DNA of 64,000 bases from Artemia franciscana (GCF_032884065.1 NC_088872.1:38299132-38363131), one strand, 5' to 3'; counted from the first letter of the stretch, positions 22,870 through 33,839 are shown. Translations and numbers: made by a program. Notes: generated by a model from the sequence alone, not told the origin.

Positions 22870-24471
22870 AGTCTACTTCAAAAAGCACTTGCCAGAGCTC
22901 AGCAAATGATGCTTCAGATTCAACCCTATGACCTAGAGCTCAGTTACAGACCAGGGACAGAAATCGCAGTCACAGACACTTTATCATGGCTGCACCTACC
23001 AGACATCAACAAAAAGCTCCACAGATAAATCAAGGTGTATGTCCACCATAGTGCATGCATAATTCCTGTTAGCAATGCAAGGCTTGAGGAAATACAACTT
23101 CATACCAAGGAGGATGAGCACCTGATTCATCTCAGAGAAGCCATACAAGGTGGTTGGCCCAACACCAGAAAGCAATGTGCCATGGATCTCCTTGCATACT
23201 GGAACCTTCAACACGAGCTGTCATACATGAATGGCATCATATTTAAAGGCGAAAGGATCGTTATCCCAAGGAAGATGCGACCCCAAATCCTCAAGCAACT
23301 TCACGTCTCCCACCTTGGTATGGAAAAGACAAAGCAATGTGCCAGGATGCTCGTCTACTGGCCAAAGATGAATGGTGACATCAAAACGCTAATCATAAAC
23401 TGTCCCACTTGCCAGAAACATAGCCGTAACAACCAGAAAGAGCCTCTCATGAACTCCCAGATCCCATTAGTACCATGGCAGCAGGTAGCCTCAGACATAT
23501 TTGATTGGAATGAAGCAAAATATCTTATAACAGTTGATTACCACAGCCGCTTCTTTGAAGTCGACCTGTTGAAAAACATGACATCCAAAGAAGTCATCAG
23601 TAAACTAAAAGCACATTTTGCTTGACATGGGATCCCCCACACCATCATCTCAGACAACAGAACACAATACTCATCTGCAGAGTTTGAACAGTTCATCAAA
23701 GAATGGGGCATAAGGCACAAGACCTCCAGCCCTATCTACCCGCAGTCCAATGGACTGGTAGAAAAGGCTGTCCACACTTGCAAGGACATCTTCACCAAGG
23801 CAAGTGAAGGCAGAGATGACCCATATCTTGGTCTACTGGAATACAGAAATACACCCGTAGACAACTACGCCACCCCTGCACAACTGCTAATGAGCCACCA
23901 ATTACGCTCCACCTTTCCTTGCACAGAAAAGCACCTGCGGAAGCAGGTGGTTCCAACTAAAAAGTACCTGCTGAAGCGGGAAGAGGCCCAGTCAAGACAG
24001 AAACGATACTTTGACAAACAAGCCAAGTCTAGGCCTACACTCCACTTGGGGGACACAGTGACCTTCCAGAAACAAACTGATGGCCAGTGGAGCACCACCA
24101 GCATCATAGCACCAGCAGCACGCCCTAGATCGTACCATATCAAAACTGAAGCTGGAACAATTCTACAAAGGAATTGGAAACACATATCAAATGCACAGCC
24201 ATCAACACCAGTACAGAACAGATGTAGTCCAGTAAAATGCACTGGAAGAGATGCAGTTACTCCTACTGCAATCCCCCCAGCGTTGGACCTAACTTGTGCA
24301 GACAAAACACCGCTTACTGCATCATCAGACATTCCCTCACTTGACAGAACAGCCCTGCTCCATACTACCAGTAGCCCAAGCCCACCCAAGGAGGGAGTAC
24401 CAGTGGTTATACCAGTAACTAAATCAAGGTACAGGAGGCAGAGTAAGCCACCAATCAAACTGAACTTGTGA
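22870..24471 (+). pseudogene. pol part 3: integrase and C-terminal tail
   Basis: The same frame continues through TAA 23026-23028 and TGA 23623-23625. Between and after these stops lies an integrase. The zinc-binding part includes HVSHLG and NCPTCQKH. The catalytic core has Asp in QQVASDIF, Asp in TIISDNRTQYSS and Glu in SNGLVEKAVHT, so the DDE triad is present. SDNG of the family is SDNR here. The tail runs to TGA 24469-24471 and is Pro/Thr-rich. The TGA at 23623 sits where relatives have Arg, consistent with CGA to TGA. Confidence 0.85.
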
Positions 24472-24721
24472 ACTTACCAACAAAAATCTCAAAAGAAGAG
24501 AAGTTGAAGTCTGTACATAGTGTATATAATACCTGGTGAGAAGTGAGCCAAGCGCCTTCTCTCGAGTGTGTGTTAAGTCAGTGCTATATGAGGAGTTCTC
24601 TAGTTTGTTTTGTGTCCATACAAAGTGAAGAGAAGCAAGCCTAGCGCCTTCTCTTGGAGACGTTAGTAATAGTACTAACAGTTGGGTCTCCACTGCTAGT
24701 AAGTGATTAGAATCTTCTTCT

Positions 24722-24736
24722 AGGGAAGAAGGAGGA
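24722..24736 (+). other. Polypurine tract
   Basis: AGGGAAGAAGGAGGA lies immediately upstream of the 3' LTR, the plus-strand priming site of LTR elements. Confidence 0.85.
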
Positions 24737-24880
24737 TGTAATATTATGCATGTTAAATAATGATATGCCTGCTTGCTTTGCTTTTGCTTATTTGATATTA
24801 ACTGCTTGCTGTTGCTATATAATGACTTTTGTTCTAGATGCCTGGGTTTAAATAAATCATATAATTGGTAAAACGCTACA
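24737..24880 (+). repeat. 3' LTR (144 bp)
   Basis: Identical to the 5' LTR at 20328-20471 and followed by the AAAAG target duplication at 24881-24885. Confidence 0.95.
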
Positions 24881-25183
24881 AAAAGCATGCATTTTTGGTC
24901 AAAAATATGAAAGCCAGCTATTACAAATGCCAGTTATACTGTTTGCTATAAATTTAACTATATTAAATACAGCAATGGTTAGTTTATGTATTTAATATAT
25001 GCTATGCTTTACCCCCACCCCCCCTGATAGGCAAATATATAGCCCAAATTTGTTTCTAAACTATTACAGATTTGCAATTTCAAATATCCTATTATTTTGT
25101 AAAAAACAACAAAAAACGCATGCTTTAATGGAAATTTTGGCAACAAGGAAGAAAAAAACGCCATAACATTGATAAATGTTTTC

Positions 25184-25701
25184 AGTAATAAGCTATTTCT
25201 AGTTGATGCTGACAACTCTTTTAGAGACTAATTTACAGTTGAGATATTTTTTTTGCTTAGATGGAGGTTATTTAGTAGGAAAAAACATCAACAAAGATAA
25301 TATGTAGTTATTTTAACACAAACATCAATGGAGCATTAAAGTTAAAGCTATAGGCTAGCTCTTGCTGACTGGAGTTTCAGTTGGTAAGAGGATGTTGGTC
25401 AAAACAGGGTATTTAAGTAATAATTAATAAGTAATACTAAGTAACAGGGTAGTAAGTAATAAGGAAACAGTAGGCTAATAAGCTATTTCCAGTTGATGCT
25501 GACAACTCTTTTAGAGACTAATTTACAGTTGAGATATTTTTGTTGCTTAGAAGGAGGTTGTTTAGTAGGAAAACACATCAATACAGCTAATATGTGGTTA
25601 TTATAACACAAACACATCAATGGAGCATTAAAGCTATAGGCTAGCTCTTGCTGACTGGAGTTTTGGTTGGTAAGAAGATGTTGGTCAAAACAGGGTGTTT
25701 A
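25184..25701. repeat. Tandem duplication, two ~227 bp copies
   Basis: Blocks at 25184-25410 and 25475-25701 share AATAAGCTATTTC, GTTGATGCTGACAACTCTTT, AAGCTATAGGCTAGCTCTTG and GATGTTGGTCAAAACAGGGT. Two small indels distinguish them. Non-coding. Confidence 0.85.
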
Positions 25702-27239
25702 TTTTAAAACCTTCTACATTCTTTCAATGCGTTAAAATAAATTAAAAATACCTTCTTTGTTCTTAGTAGCAGTGTTTTTCATCCTTTAATTATCCTATAG
25801 AAAAAGATTCATGACGCATAAACTTCAAAATTAAGCGAATTCTTAAGAACCATTGTTGCCAGATAAATATAGCAGAAAAACGCCCTGGGGTTTTCATAAC
25901 AAGCCCGAACAAGCCAAATATTATACCGAAATAATCCACTTTTTGAGATTCTACTTTATAGTGAGCGTGTCCGAAAGCTTGTTTCACGGAGAATATTATA
26001 TCTGGATGCAGCATTGATGCTGAATTTTCAGTCCGAAAGCTATTCTCGTCGTTTTTTCTTTAAATTTCCGGAAGAGGCGCAATTTTGTTGATCTCCTCTC
26101 AACATTCGCAGGGAAGAGGAATAAACCTATTTGGCAGACGGGAATACTTGACATGTTCTGCTGCTTTTAAGTTTGAAATATAAAAAAATTACCTTAAGCT
26201 GTATGGCAGCTTAATACTTTCAACTCATAGTTTTTTTCTGACGCTAAGCCTTTGTGTTGAAAAACTTTTGGTGCAAAAGTAAAACTGTTTCCATTCGTCA
26301 ATGGAATTTTCAAACTCGAAACTTTTGAAATCAAAGAACAGGTGTTCCGACTCAAGATCAAAGTTGGACGATTTAATTGTGACTGCTGCTATGTTAGATC
26401 GAAGCTAAATAAAAAAAGACAAAGGGGGCATTTCCCAGCCGAGCCCTCGAGGCAGATTCTAATATGTTATTATTCCTTACAGTCTTAGCTTTCCCTCTGA
26501 ATTTACACCTTACAACAAAGTTGCTGCTTCTCCATACCCCTCCTATGGCTATAGTCCTATACAAATAAAGCCACTTCCCCATGCACTACTACCCTAATAA
26601 GTGATTAATACTTTTAATTTGTCGCTAAATATTATGGTTAAATCATTTTTAATGTCTATTATGCAGGCAAAATTACATAATAAAATGTGACCGACATTTC
26701 AAAAGGAATATATCTGAGTAGAAATACCAATTGTAATTAGTGCATTTTCGAACGGTATTTTAAATAAATTCATAATTCCTAGAGGGCAAGTAAACGACCA
26801 TGAATATCGAACATGATAAGACCAATCCAAGCAGCCTTTGGTAAAGAGTATTTAAAAAATGTCTAAAGTAGTGATAGAAAATGAAGAACACAGATATACA
26901 GTCAGAATACTTGCGTCAGCGACAATTACAACGAGTCAAAAACAATAGTGAAGAACAAAGAAGCATCCAGTTCGATGATAACAGCAGCATGAATTAAAAC
27001 AAGTAAACAAAAGTGAAAAACAACGGTTATAGATCATGCGCCAACAAGGAGTAGAACAAATTAGAAATGAAACTTAAGATGAGGCTCATTTGACTGAAAT
27101 CTGAAAATTCTAGGTCGTCCAAATGAACGAGTCAAAAATGAACAGAGAAATACTTGCACCCCCACCAACGCCTTCTTCACCCCCAAATGCATCAAATAAA
27201 AATTTAGATGACCATTTGTTCAAAATACTTCAAAGACCA
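25702..27239. other. Non-coding stretch
   Basis: No gene or element is recognised with confidence. Around 26890-27080 the sequence is A-rich with Arg/Gln/Glu-coding words that faintly resemble Helitron N-termini, but it is too weak to call. Confidence 0.4.
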
Positions 27240-27420
27240 TATAACAAGGCTTCCATGGGCTACAGAGCCCCCAGAGTCAGGGGGCTAGGGTTGGAATGTA
27301 TGTCCTTGGGCATGGAAGGCTTTTATGGAAGGGGTGGTCGCATTAACTTTAGATTAGGCTCGTTTGATTGGAAATTGCAAATTGCAGCTCCGTTTTTAAG
27401 ACCATCCCTTCCATAAAGCT
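27240..27420 (+). repeat. Dispersed repeat family (copy 2 of 3)
   Basis: Shares CAGGGGGCTAGGGTTG-like, GGGCAT.GAAGG, TTATGGAAGGGGTGGT and TTTAGATTAGGCTC words with 14215-14430 and 50940-51120. Confidence 0.55.
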
Positions 27421-27482
27421 TGTCATACCTCCGGGGAATAATTTACAACCTCCCAGTTTCTAAAGGAATCCGTAAATCCCAA

Positions 27483-27573
27483 AGGTATTGTTATATGATA
27501 TTGCACTATTTTGAACAAAAAGACTATCTCAACACTTTGACCGGGAGCATTTAGGGAAAAGACGGTCTATGGA
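27483..27573 (+). repeat. 91 bp direct repeat, left copy
   Basis: Identical by eye to 27880-27970. It starts AGGTATTGTTATATGATATT and ends GACGGTCTATGGA. The pair brackets the inserted 297 bp segment 27580-27876. Confidence 0.9.
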
Positions 27574-27579
27574 TGACCG

Positions 27580-27876
27580 TCGCCTACGATGGCGTTGGTC
27601 CAGATTTTGCGGCTTTTGTTAGTCCCGTGGGAATCATTAGATCGAATTCGCGTTACAATCAATTTTTTAAAGCAATATTCTTTATTTAACAAGTTTACCT
27701 TGCAAGAAACATGCTCAAATTACGGAAGATGCAAAAAACTCTGCTCCTGTCGGTCCTTGCCTTTACATACTCAATCGCTTCGTATCAGAAATGGTCAATT
27801 TCAGACAGCATACAAACTAAACAGTAATGGTTTTGAAACGGCTTGAATAAAACATAATACTGACACCTAATTAACT
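27580..27876 (+). repeat. Duplicated 297 bp segment, upstream copy
   Basis: About 97% identical (nine differences counted by eye) to 29001-29297, which lies directly before the ALG1 exon. Both contain an 85-codon frame starting MALVQILRLLLVPW at 27589, a short hydrophobic start. Five of the nine substitutions change the protein, so there is no sign of protein-level constraint. The segment sits between two 91 bp direct repeats. Confidence 0.85.
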
Positions 27877-27879
27877 ATT

Positions 27880-27970
27880 AGGTATTGTTATATGATATTG
27901 CACTATTTTGAACAAAAAGACTATCTCAACACTTTGACCGGGAGCATTTAGGGAAAAGACGGTCTATGGA
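27880..27970 (+). repeat. 91 bp direct repeat, right copy
   Basis: Matches 27483-27573. After it the surrounding repeat continues (AGAGAGCTAGTTTCCCTCCG and onward), whereas the left copy stops at the insertion, so this is the original right flank. Confidence 0.9.
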
Positions 27971-29000
27971 GAGAGCTAGTTTCCCTCCGACTCTTTTTGA
28001 CTCTTAAAAAAGGCATTAGAACTTTGAATTTTCAATCAAATAAGCTCCTTTTGAAGTTTCTACAACAACTCCTATCCGAAGTGCCTTGATCAGAAAAAAA
28101 ATTACACATTGTACCCATTTTGTTCTTTACTTTTACTTTATTTTCATATTAAAACTATAAAAACTATAATAGTAAGTCTAAAAATAGTAAAAAACTATAA
28201 GTATAATAGTAAATCCTATAATAAGCTATTATAGGAAAACTATAATAGCAAGTTAATCTCACATGAAAGAGGGGGAGGCCATGATGTATTCCAAACATAG
28301 ATATTCATAGGAGAAAAAATATCGCCTTGAACCCCAAACCCTTGAAAAAAATGGAAAATTGTGGCCATAATTTTTGGGGGGCATCTGATACTAATTAGCA
28401 TTTGAGATTGACAGAAAGCTTTTGAACAGTCGGCACACTTGATGAGTTTTTATTTTGAATGAATGTATCTGTCAAAGACAAAAAAAGATTAGCATAAGTT
28501 ATTCACCCACTGAGTTTCGTAGTTTACGCCTGCGCGTCGCTTACCCATAAATTACTTTTTTTGCTGCTCAAAAATTTAGGAAGGAATTCTCTTTGGTATT
28601 TGTGTCATTACAGAACACTAAATTTTATTGATTAGTTGTAAACACTATGTCAGCGTGAAGCTTACAACATTTGACTAATCTGTAATATTGTTTTGTTTTT
28701 TGGGATTCTCGTAGTTCACTTGATATTTAAGTGGAAAAAAATTTGCTCGTGGGCTTTTAGACTAACATCTAAAAGGAATTAAATCGTAATTATTTTCGTG
28801 TTTTTTCATTATTCGTGTTTATCATGATATAGGTACCTATCATGGTTTCATCAACTTTTACATTGTGTGGTGCCACTATGGGTTCGTCTCGTGACTGATT
28901 TGTCTGATCTTTGCAATGGCTATTGCAGCAAAATCTACTTCAAATAAACCTTCAAGGGGTCCAGGCACCATTTGATATTTGAAAAAAGAACCTGTTCCAC
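27971..29000. other. Non-coding stretch between the two duplicate segments
   Basis: The continuation of an interspersed repeat to about 28090, then AT-rich sequence with short AACTATAATAGTAA-type repeats at 28150-28260. No gene recognised. Confidence 0.4.
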
Positions 29001-29297
29001 TCGCCTACGATGGCGTTGGTCCAGATTTTGCGGCTTTTGTTAGTCCCCTGGGAATCATTAGATCGAATTCACGTCACCATCAATTTTTTAAAGCAATATT
29101 CTTTATTTAACAAGTTTACTTTGCAAGAAACATGCTCAATTTACGGAAGATGCAAAAAACTCTGCCCCTGTCGGTCCTTGCCTTTACATACTCAATCGCT
29201 TCGTATCAGAAATGGTCTATTTCAGACAGCATACAAACTAAACAGTAATGGTTCTGAAACGGCTTGAATAAAACATAATACTGACACCTAATTAACT
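29001..29297 (+). repeat. Duplicated 297 bp segment, ALG1-proximal copy (possible ALG1 leader)
   Basis: This is the partner of 27580-27876. Its right edge is 17 bases before the ALG1 exon boundary and 21 before the ATG. It could be the first exon or 5' leader of ALG1 or part of its last 5' intron. The frame from 29010 starts MALVQILRLLLVPW and ends TGA at 29265-29267; it does not read into ALG1. No strong donor is visible in it. Confidence 0.6.
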
Positions 29298-29314
29298 TCT
29301 TTAACCTTAAACAG
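29297..29314 (+). promoter_or_regulatory. 3' splice site before the ALG1 coding exon
   Basis: TTCTTTAACCTTAAACAG is a pyrimidine-rich tract ending CAG, followed by GAAATG. If used, the coding exon starts at 29315 and an upstream exon supplies the cap and possibly the N-terminal membrane segment. Confidence 0.6.
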
Positions 29315-29317
29315 GAA

Positions 29318-30706
29318 ATGTCTATAAATTCAAACCAATCAATAAAGAATGACATTGAAAATTCTATCGATACGATAGCACTTAAGAAGGATATAGATTC
29401 AACCAAGGGTCGAATCTGCGTTTTAGTTCTTGGTGATTTCGGCAGAAGCCCAAGAATGCAGTATCACGCTCTATCTTTGGCCAAAGAAGGATATTCAGTT
29501 GATGTTGTTGGCTATGGGGGTAGTAGGCCAACAGATGAAATTCTGGTAAATGACAACATAACAATACACAACATAAAGCCACCCCCTAGCTTTAATAAAG
29601 TTTCATTTCTGCCTCAGACTTGTTCTTATATTTTAAAAGCTTTGTGGCAAACTATGTCACTCATGTCTACATTGCTTTGTATCCATCGGCCTTTAGCGAT
29701 TCTTGTGCAGAATCCACCTTCAATACCAGCTCTTCCTGTGTCTTGGTTTGTGAGTAGAGTAAAGCGATGTGACTTAATTGTGGACTGGCACAACTATGGT
29801 CATTCAATTTTAGCCCTTAATTTGGGAGCAAGTCATTTTTTGGTCAAAGTGTCAAAGATGATTGAAGAGAAGTTTGGCGGAAGAGCAAATGTAAATCTAT
29901 GCGTCACAGAGGCTATGAAGTCAGACATATGGAAAAACTGGAAAATAAGTCCCACTGTCTTATACGACCGTCCAGCATTTCTACTCCGACCTTTGCCAGT
30001 TTTAGATCGCCACATCCTATTTATGCGTCTAAAAAAGCATTATCCGGTATTAGACACAATAGGACCTGACACAAATCTGATGACAGAACGATTTGCGGAT
30101 GGAAATATTTATTTGAGGCAAGATCGGCCTGGACTTATAGTTTCAAGTACGTCATGGACAAAGGATGAGAATTTTGACCTACTTTTGGACGCCCTTGAAT
30201 TCTACAATGAGCAAAGGGATAGGGATTCTAACAAATACCCACCTTTGTTAGTAATTATAACTGGCAAAGGTCCGTTGAAAGCTCTTTACGAGTCTTTGAT
30301 AATGCTCAAAGATTGGCAAAATGTCAAAGTCTTGACTGTATGGTTAGCATCGGAAGATTACCAGAAGTTACTTGCTAGTGCTGATCTTGGTGTATGCCTT
30401 CATACGTCATCAAGTGGACTAGATCTTCCCATGAAAGTTGTTGATATGTTTGGATGTGGACTTCCTGTGTTTGCCTACAAATTTCCCTGCATTGGGGAGC
30501 TGGTAAAAAATGGTGAAAATGGACAACTATTCGAATCTTCTCAAGAGCTAGGCTACCAACTTATGAACTGGTTTGAGGGTTTTCCTGAAAAATCACCTAA
30601 TGAATATTGCTTCCGGAAAGCTTTGGAGTCTTTCCGAAAAGTTCCATGGCATGACAACTGGAGAAAAATTGTTTTGCCGATATTGAACAGCCGTAGCAAA
30701 AAATAA
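29318..30706 (+). CDS. ALG1: ALG1, chitobiosyldiphosphodolichol beta-mannosyltransferase
   Basis: A 462-residue uninterrupted frame, close to the ~460 residues of animal ALG1 (GT33 family). ALG1 acts on the cytosolic face of the ER, moving the first mannose from GDP-mannose onto GlcNAc2-PP-dolichol in N-glycan precursor assembly. Clear family motifs are VLVLGDFGRSPRMQYHALSL near residues 35-55, DWHNYG at 156-161, SSTSWTKDE at about 276-284, ITGKGP near 314, and the donor-site block HTSSSGLDLPMKVVDMFG from residue 362. The start is the ATG at 29318. It is preceded by TTCTTTAACCTTAAACAG|GAA, a good 3' splice site, and by an in-frame TGA at 29279-29281. The N-terminus here (residues 1-30) is polar. 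The membrane anchor that ALG1 normally has before the LGD motif is missing, so it may be encoded by an upstream exon. AATAAA overlaps the stop codon at 30703-30708. A retrocopy is possible because the frame has no introns, but no poly(A) tail or target duplication is visible. Confidence 0.93.
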   Translation: MSINSNQSIKNDIENSIDTIALKKDIDSTKGRICVLVLGDFGRSPRMQYHALSLAKEGYSVDVVGYGGSRPTDEILVNDNITIHNIKPPPSFNKVSFLPQTCSYILKALWQTMSLMSTLLCIHRPLAILVQNPPSIPALPVSWFVSRVKRCDLIVDWHNYGHSILALNLGASHFLVKVSKMIEEKFGGRANVNLCVTEAMKSDIWKNWKISPTVLYDRPAFLLRPLPVLDRHILFMRLKKHYPVLDTIGPDTNLMTERFADGNIYLRQDRPGLIVSSTSWTKDENFDLLLDALEFYNEQRDRDSNKYPPLLVIITGKGPLKALYESLIMLKDWQNVKVLTVWLASEDYQKLLASADLGVCLHTSSSGLDLPMKVVDMFGCGLPVFAYKFPCIGELVKNGENGQLFESSQELGYQLMNWFEGFPEKSPNEYCFRKALESFRKVPWHDNWRKIVLPILNSRSKK

Positions 30707-31740
30707 AGATGATATGACCTTTATTCCCATCGTCCTGGCATTGATAGTCATCGTTGACTTAGTTTGTTTTAATTTCTAGTTAAATTTGCCAACTTCAGAA
30801 CTAGCTCTAGAACTAGCTCTAGCCTCAAGTCTTAGTTTTTGGCTTCCAAAACTGTTTTTGGAACGAAGACTGAAGCTGCACACTGAGGCCATGAAAACTC
30901 GGACGCACACTTAACTACCCATAATGAAACACAGACTATGTCAATACCCAATCAAAAGCCCAAAATGTTCTATTATGACGTCAGCCTTTGTAAATCTTCA
31001 TAGCTGATTAATCCAAATTTTGGCTAGAAACTTGATACAGCAGAGGGAAACAATCAAACGCAGCTTAGCACTCCCTAAGTAAAGAACAATGTTGGAATAA
31101 TGTATTATTTATTTATTATTTTTTTGTGAATTTTCCAAATCATCTTGTATTAAGTCCCAGGAAACAATTGAAAAGTGACATTCATTAGTTTGTAGATCAG
31201 GCGGACCGCTAAGACTAGTAGAAAGCACATTTGACACTAATTTTGGATGCATTTATCTGCGATGCCCAAAAATAGACACAATTTTTGTCTCTTACATGTT
31301 TGTAACGTGTGGGGCAATTTGATAGGGCTGAGTAGACTTTTTGCTAAACTGGGAAAAAAAGTTGTATTCCCTCAGAATCTTACACAAAGTTATCAACGAT
31401 ACCAATCATCCTTTTTTTAGCATTCGTTATTATATCTGAACAAAACAATTTCGGTACTTGGCCTATATTAAGGCTTATTCAAAAGAATATAATGATCAAT
31501 CAGTACTGCCTTTTCATTTGGGTTTTATGACGTCTAGAAGAAGATTACATACATGATATCACTTTTAAAAACAATAAGTATGTTACGTTTGGGTACAAGA
31601 AGGTCAAGAATAATGCTTAAAACATGGAAGTAGGTAGCCCCCCCCATTCTAATGTGGAAAAAGGCAGCCCAAATGATAAATTTCTCGTCCATTTTGCCGT
31701 TAGAAATGCGTTATTTAAAATACTTTTCTTCACTATCTTG
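30707..31740. other. ALG1 3' flank, non-coding
   Basis: Presumed 3' untranslated and intergenic sequence. GAACTAGCTCTA is repeated in tandem near 30798-30820. Nothing else is recognised. Confidence 0.45.
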
Positions 31741-31774
31741 ACTACTAAGGTCCCTGCGTCGGTCTTGTAGTGCA

Positions 31775-31847
31775 TTGCTGCAACATGATTCGATCTCTGG
31801 GTCTCGTATTATCAAGCTAAGGTCAAACCCACTGCGCCACCACAGGA
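31775..31847 (-). repeat. tRNA-like sequence (tRNA-derived SINE head or tRNA pseudogene)
   Basis: On the minus strand an A box TGGCGCAGTGG (plus 31829-31839) is followed 31 nt later by a B-box-like GAGATCGAATC (plus 31787-31797), the spacing of a tRNA. The acceptor and T stems do not pair well, so it is not a functional tRNA. No multi-copy tail is identified in this window. Confidence 0.45.
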
Positions 31848-32504
31848 CAATAGTGTTTCTTATAATGTCTATCTACGTTGATGATTAGATGAATAAGATG
31901 ATGATTAGATGAATCATCTAAAATCAGATGATTCTTGTTAATGGGGGGGGGGGAGAGGCCCAAGCTAATTTGGTGTTCATTCCTGGCTGACTTGGTCCTT
32001 TGAAACTACACTTTTAGTAAAGACGAGATCAGTGACAATATTAGGTGCTCCACCTTAATGGTTGGTTGATATTGTTCTGATATTTGATATGTATCTATTT
32101 TGTAAGATATAATGCTTAGTATGACGAACTTAGCAGTTTGCAGAACATTCAGATGATTCTTGTTAATGGGGGGGGGGGAGCCCATAACCAATAACCGTGA
32201 ATAGTTATTAGTTGGTTGATATTGTTCTTGATATTTGATATATATCTATTTTGTAAGATATAATGCTTAATATGACGAACTTAGCAGTTAGCAGAACATT
32301 TAGATGATTCTTGTTAATGGGGGGGGGGGAGAGGCCCAAGCTAATTTGTTGTTCATTCCTGGCAGATTTGGTCCTTTGAAACTACTCTTTTAGTAAAGAC
32401 GAGATCAGTGACAATATAAGGTGGAGCACCATGTTCAATGGAAAGTGTCATTAATATCGATACAGTTATTTCTTTATTGGTTGTTTGATATTGTTCATGA
32501 TTTT

Positions 32505-32507
<3 letters not shown>

Positions 32508-32585
<78 letters not shown>
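32508..32585. repeat. (TA)n microsatellite, ~78 bp
   Basis: A pure TA dinucleotide run inside one array unit, at the position where other units have TATATATCTATTTT, so it arose by expansion of the core's own TATATA. Confidence 0.95.
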
Positions 32586-32588
<3 letters not shown>

Positions 32589-33839
32589 AAGTATAATACT
32601 TGATATGACGAACTTAGCAGTTAGCAGAACACTTAGATAATTCTTGTTAATGGGGGGAGGCCCAAGCCACTTTTTTGTTCATTCCTGGCTGACTTGGTCC
32701 TTTGAAACTACTCTTTTAGTAAAGATGAGATCAGTGATAATATAAGTTGAACACCACGTTCAATGCATCGTCTTATTTCTGTCGATATACTCAATTCTTT
32801 ATTAGTTGGTTCACATTGATCGTGATATGTGGCCTATATATCTATTTTATAAGATATATTGCTTAATATGACGAACTTAGCAGTTAGAAGAACATTTAGA
32901 TGATTCCTGTTGTTTGAAGGGGGGATGGTAGTCCAAGCCACATTTTTTGTTTGTTCCTGGCTGACCTGGCCGTATGAAACTACTCTTCTAGTAAAGACAA
33001 TATTAGTTACAATGATTACAATGATTAGAGGGTGATTCTTGTTAATTGGGGGAGGGGGGGGGGGTAAAACCAATAGCAGTGACTGACTATTGGTAGGTTG
33101 ATATTGTTCGTGATATGTGATATATATCTATTTTGTAAGATATAATGTTTCTAATGACAAATTTAGCAGTTAGCAGAACATTTAGATGATTCCTGTTGGG
33201 AGGGGCTAGCCAATACCACTTTTTTGTTCGTTCCTGGCTGACTTGGTCCTTTGAAACTAATCTTTTAGTAAAGACGAGATCCGTGATAATATAAGGTGGT
33301 TCGCCACGTTCAATGCATTGTCTCATTTCTGTCGATTTAGTCAACTCTTTATTAGCTGGTTGATATTGATCGTAACATTCGGCTCATATCGATTTTGTAA
33401 GATATAATGCTTAATATGACGAATTTAGCAGTTAGCAGAAAATTTATATGATTCCTGTTGGCTTGGGGGGAGGCCCAAAGTCTATGTTTTTTTTTAGCTG
33501 ACTTGTCCTTTGCAACTGCTCTTTTAGTAAAGATGATATCACTGACAATATAAGGTGGAATAACACGTGCATTGCATCATCTCATTTCTGTCGAAATAGT
33601 TAATCCTTTATTAGTTGGTTGATATTGATCGTTATATTTGGTATATATCTATTTTATAGGATACTAGCTGTTGGGGTGGCACTTCGCGCCACCCCAACAC
33701 TTAGTTGGTGGGGCGCTTCGCGCCCCCCCCCCAAGCCCCCCCGCGCGCGTAAGTCGTTACGCGCCATATTAGTTACGCGCCATTGTAGTTGTGTCCCTGT
33801 GTCCCACCTGTGAATAGAGATAGACATAAATATATGTTT

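Larger units (their letters stand above)
20328..24880 (+). mobile_element. Ty3/gypsy LTR retrotransposon (Mag-like), complete ends, defective coding region
   Basis: A 4553 bp element with two identical 144 bp LTRs starting TGTAATATTATGC and ending AACGCTACA, a primer-binding site directly after the 5' LTR, a polypurine tract before the 3' LTR, and a 5 bp AAAAG target duplication. Gene order is gag, protease, reverse transcriptase, RNase H, integrase. The two zinc knuckles in Gag and the RT sequence point to the Mag-like branch. There is no envelope gene. The coding region carries at least two single-base frameshifts, three in-frame stops and a short RT deletion. Sequencing or assembly error cannot be excluded for the single-base indels. 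Confidence 0.92.

Noticed and set aside
23865..24458. 197-codon minus-strand frame opposite the integrase tail
   Set aside because: It is a shadow of the pol frame; the plus-strand frame has clear retrotransposon sequence.
26890..27080. Possible Helitron N-terminal coding remnant
   Set aside because: The RQRQLQRVKNNSEEQRS-like reading is suggestive but too short and interrupted to support.
27589..27846. 85-codon frame starting MALVQILRLLLVPW as a stand-alone gene
   Set aside because: The two copies differ mostly at residue-changing sites and no family is recognised. I treat it as part of the duplicated segment, at most a leader exon.
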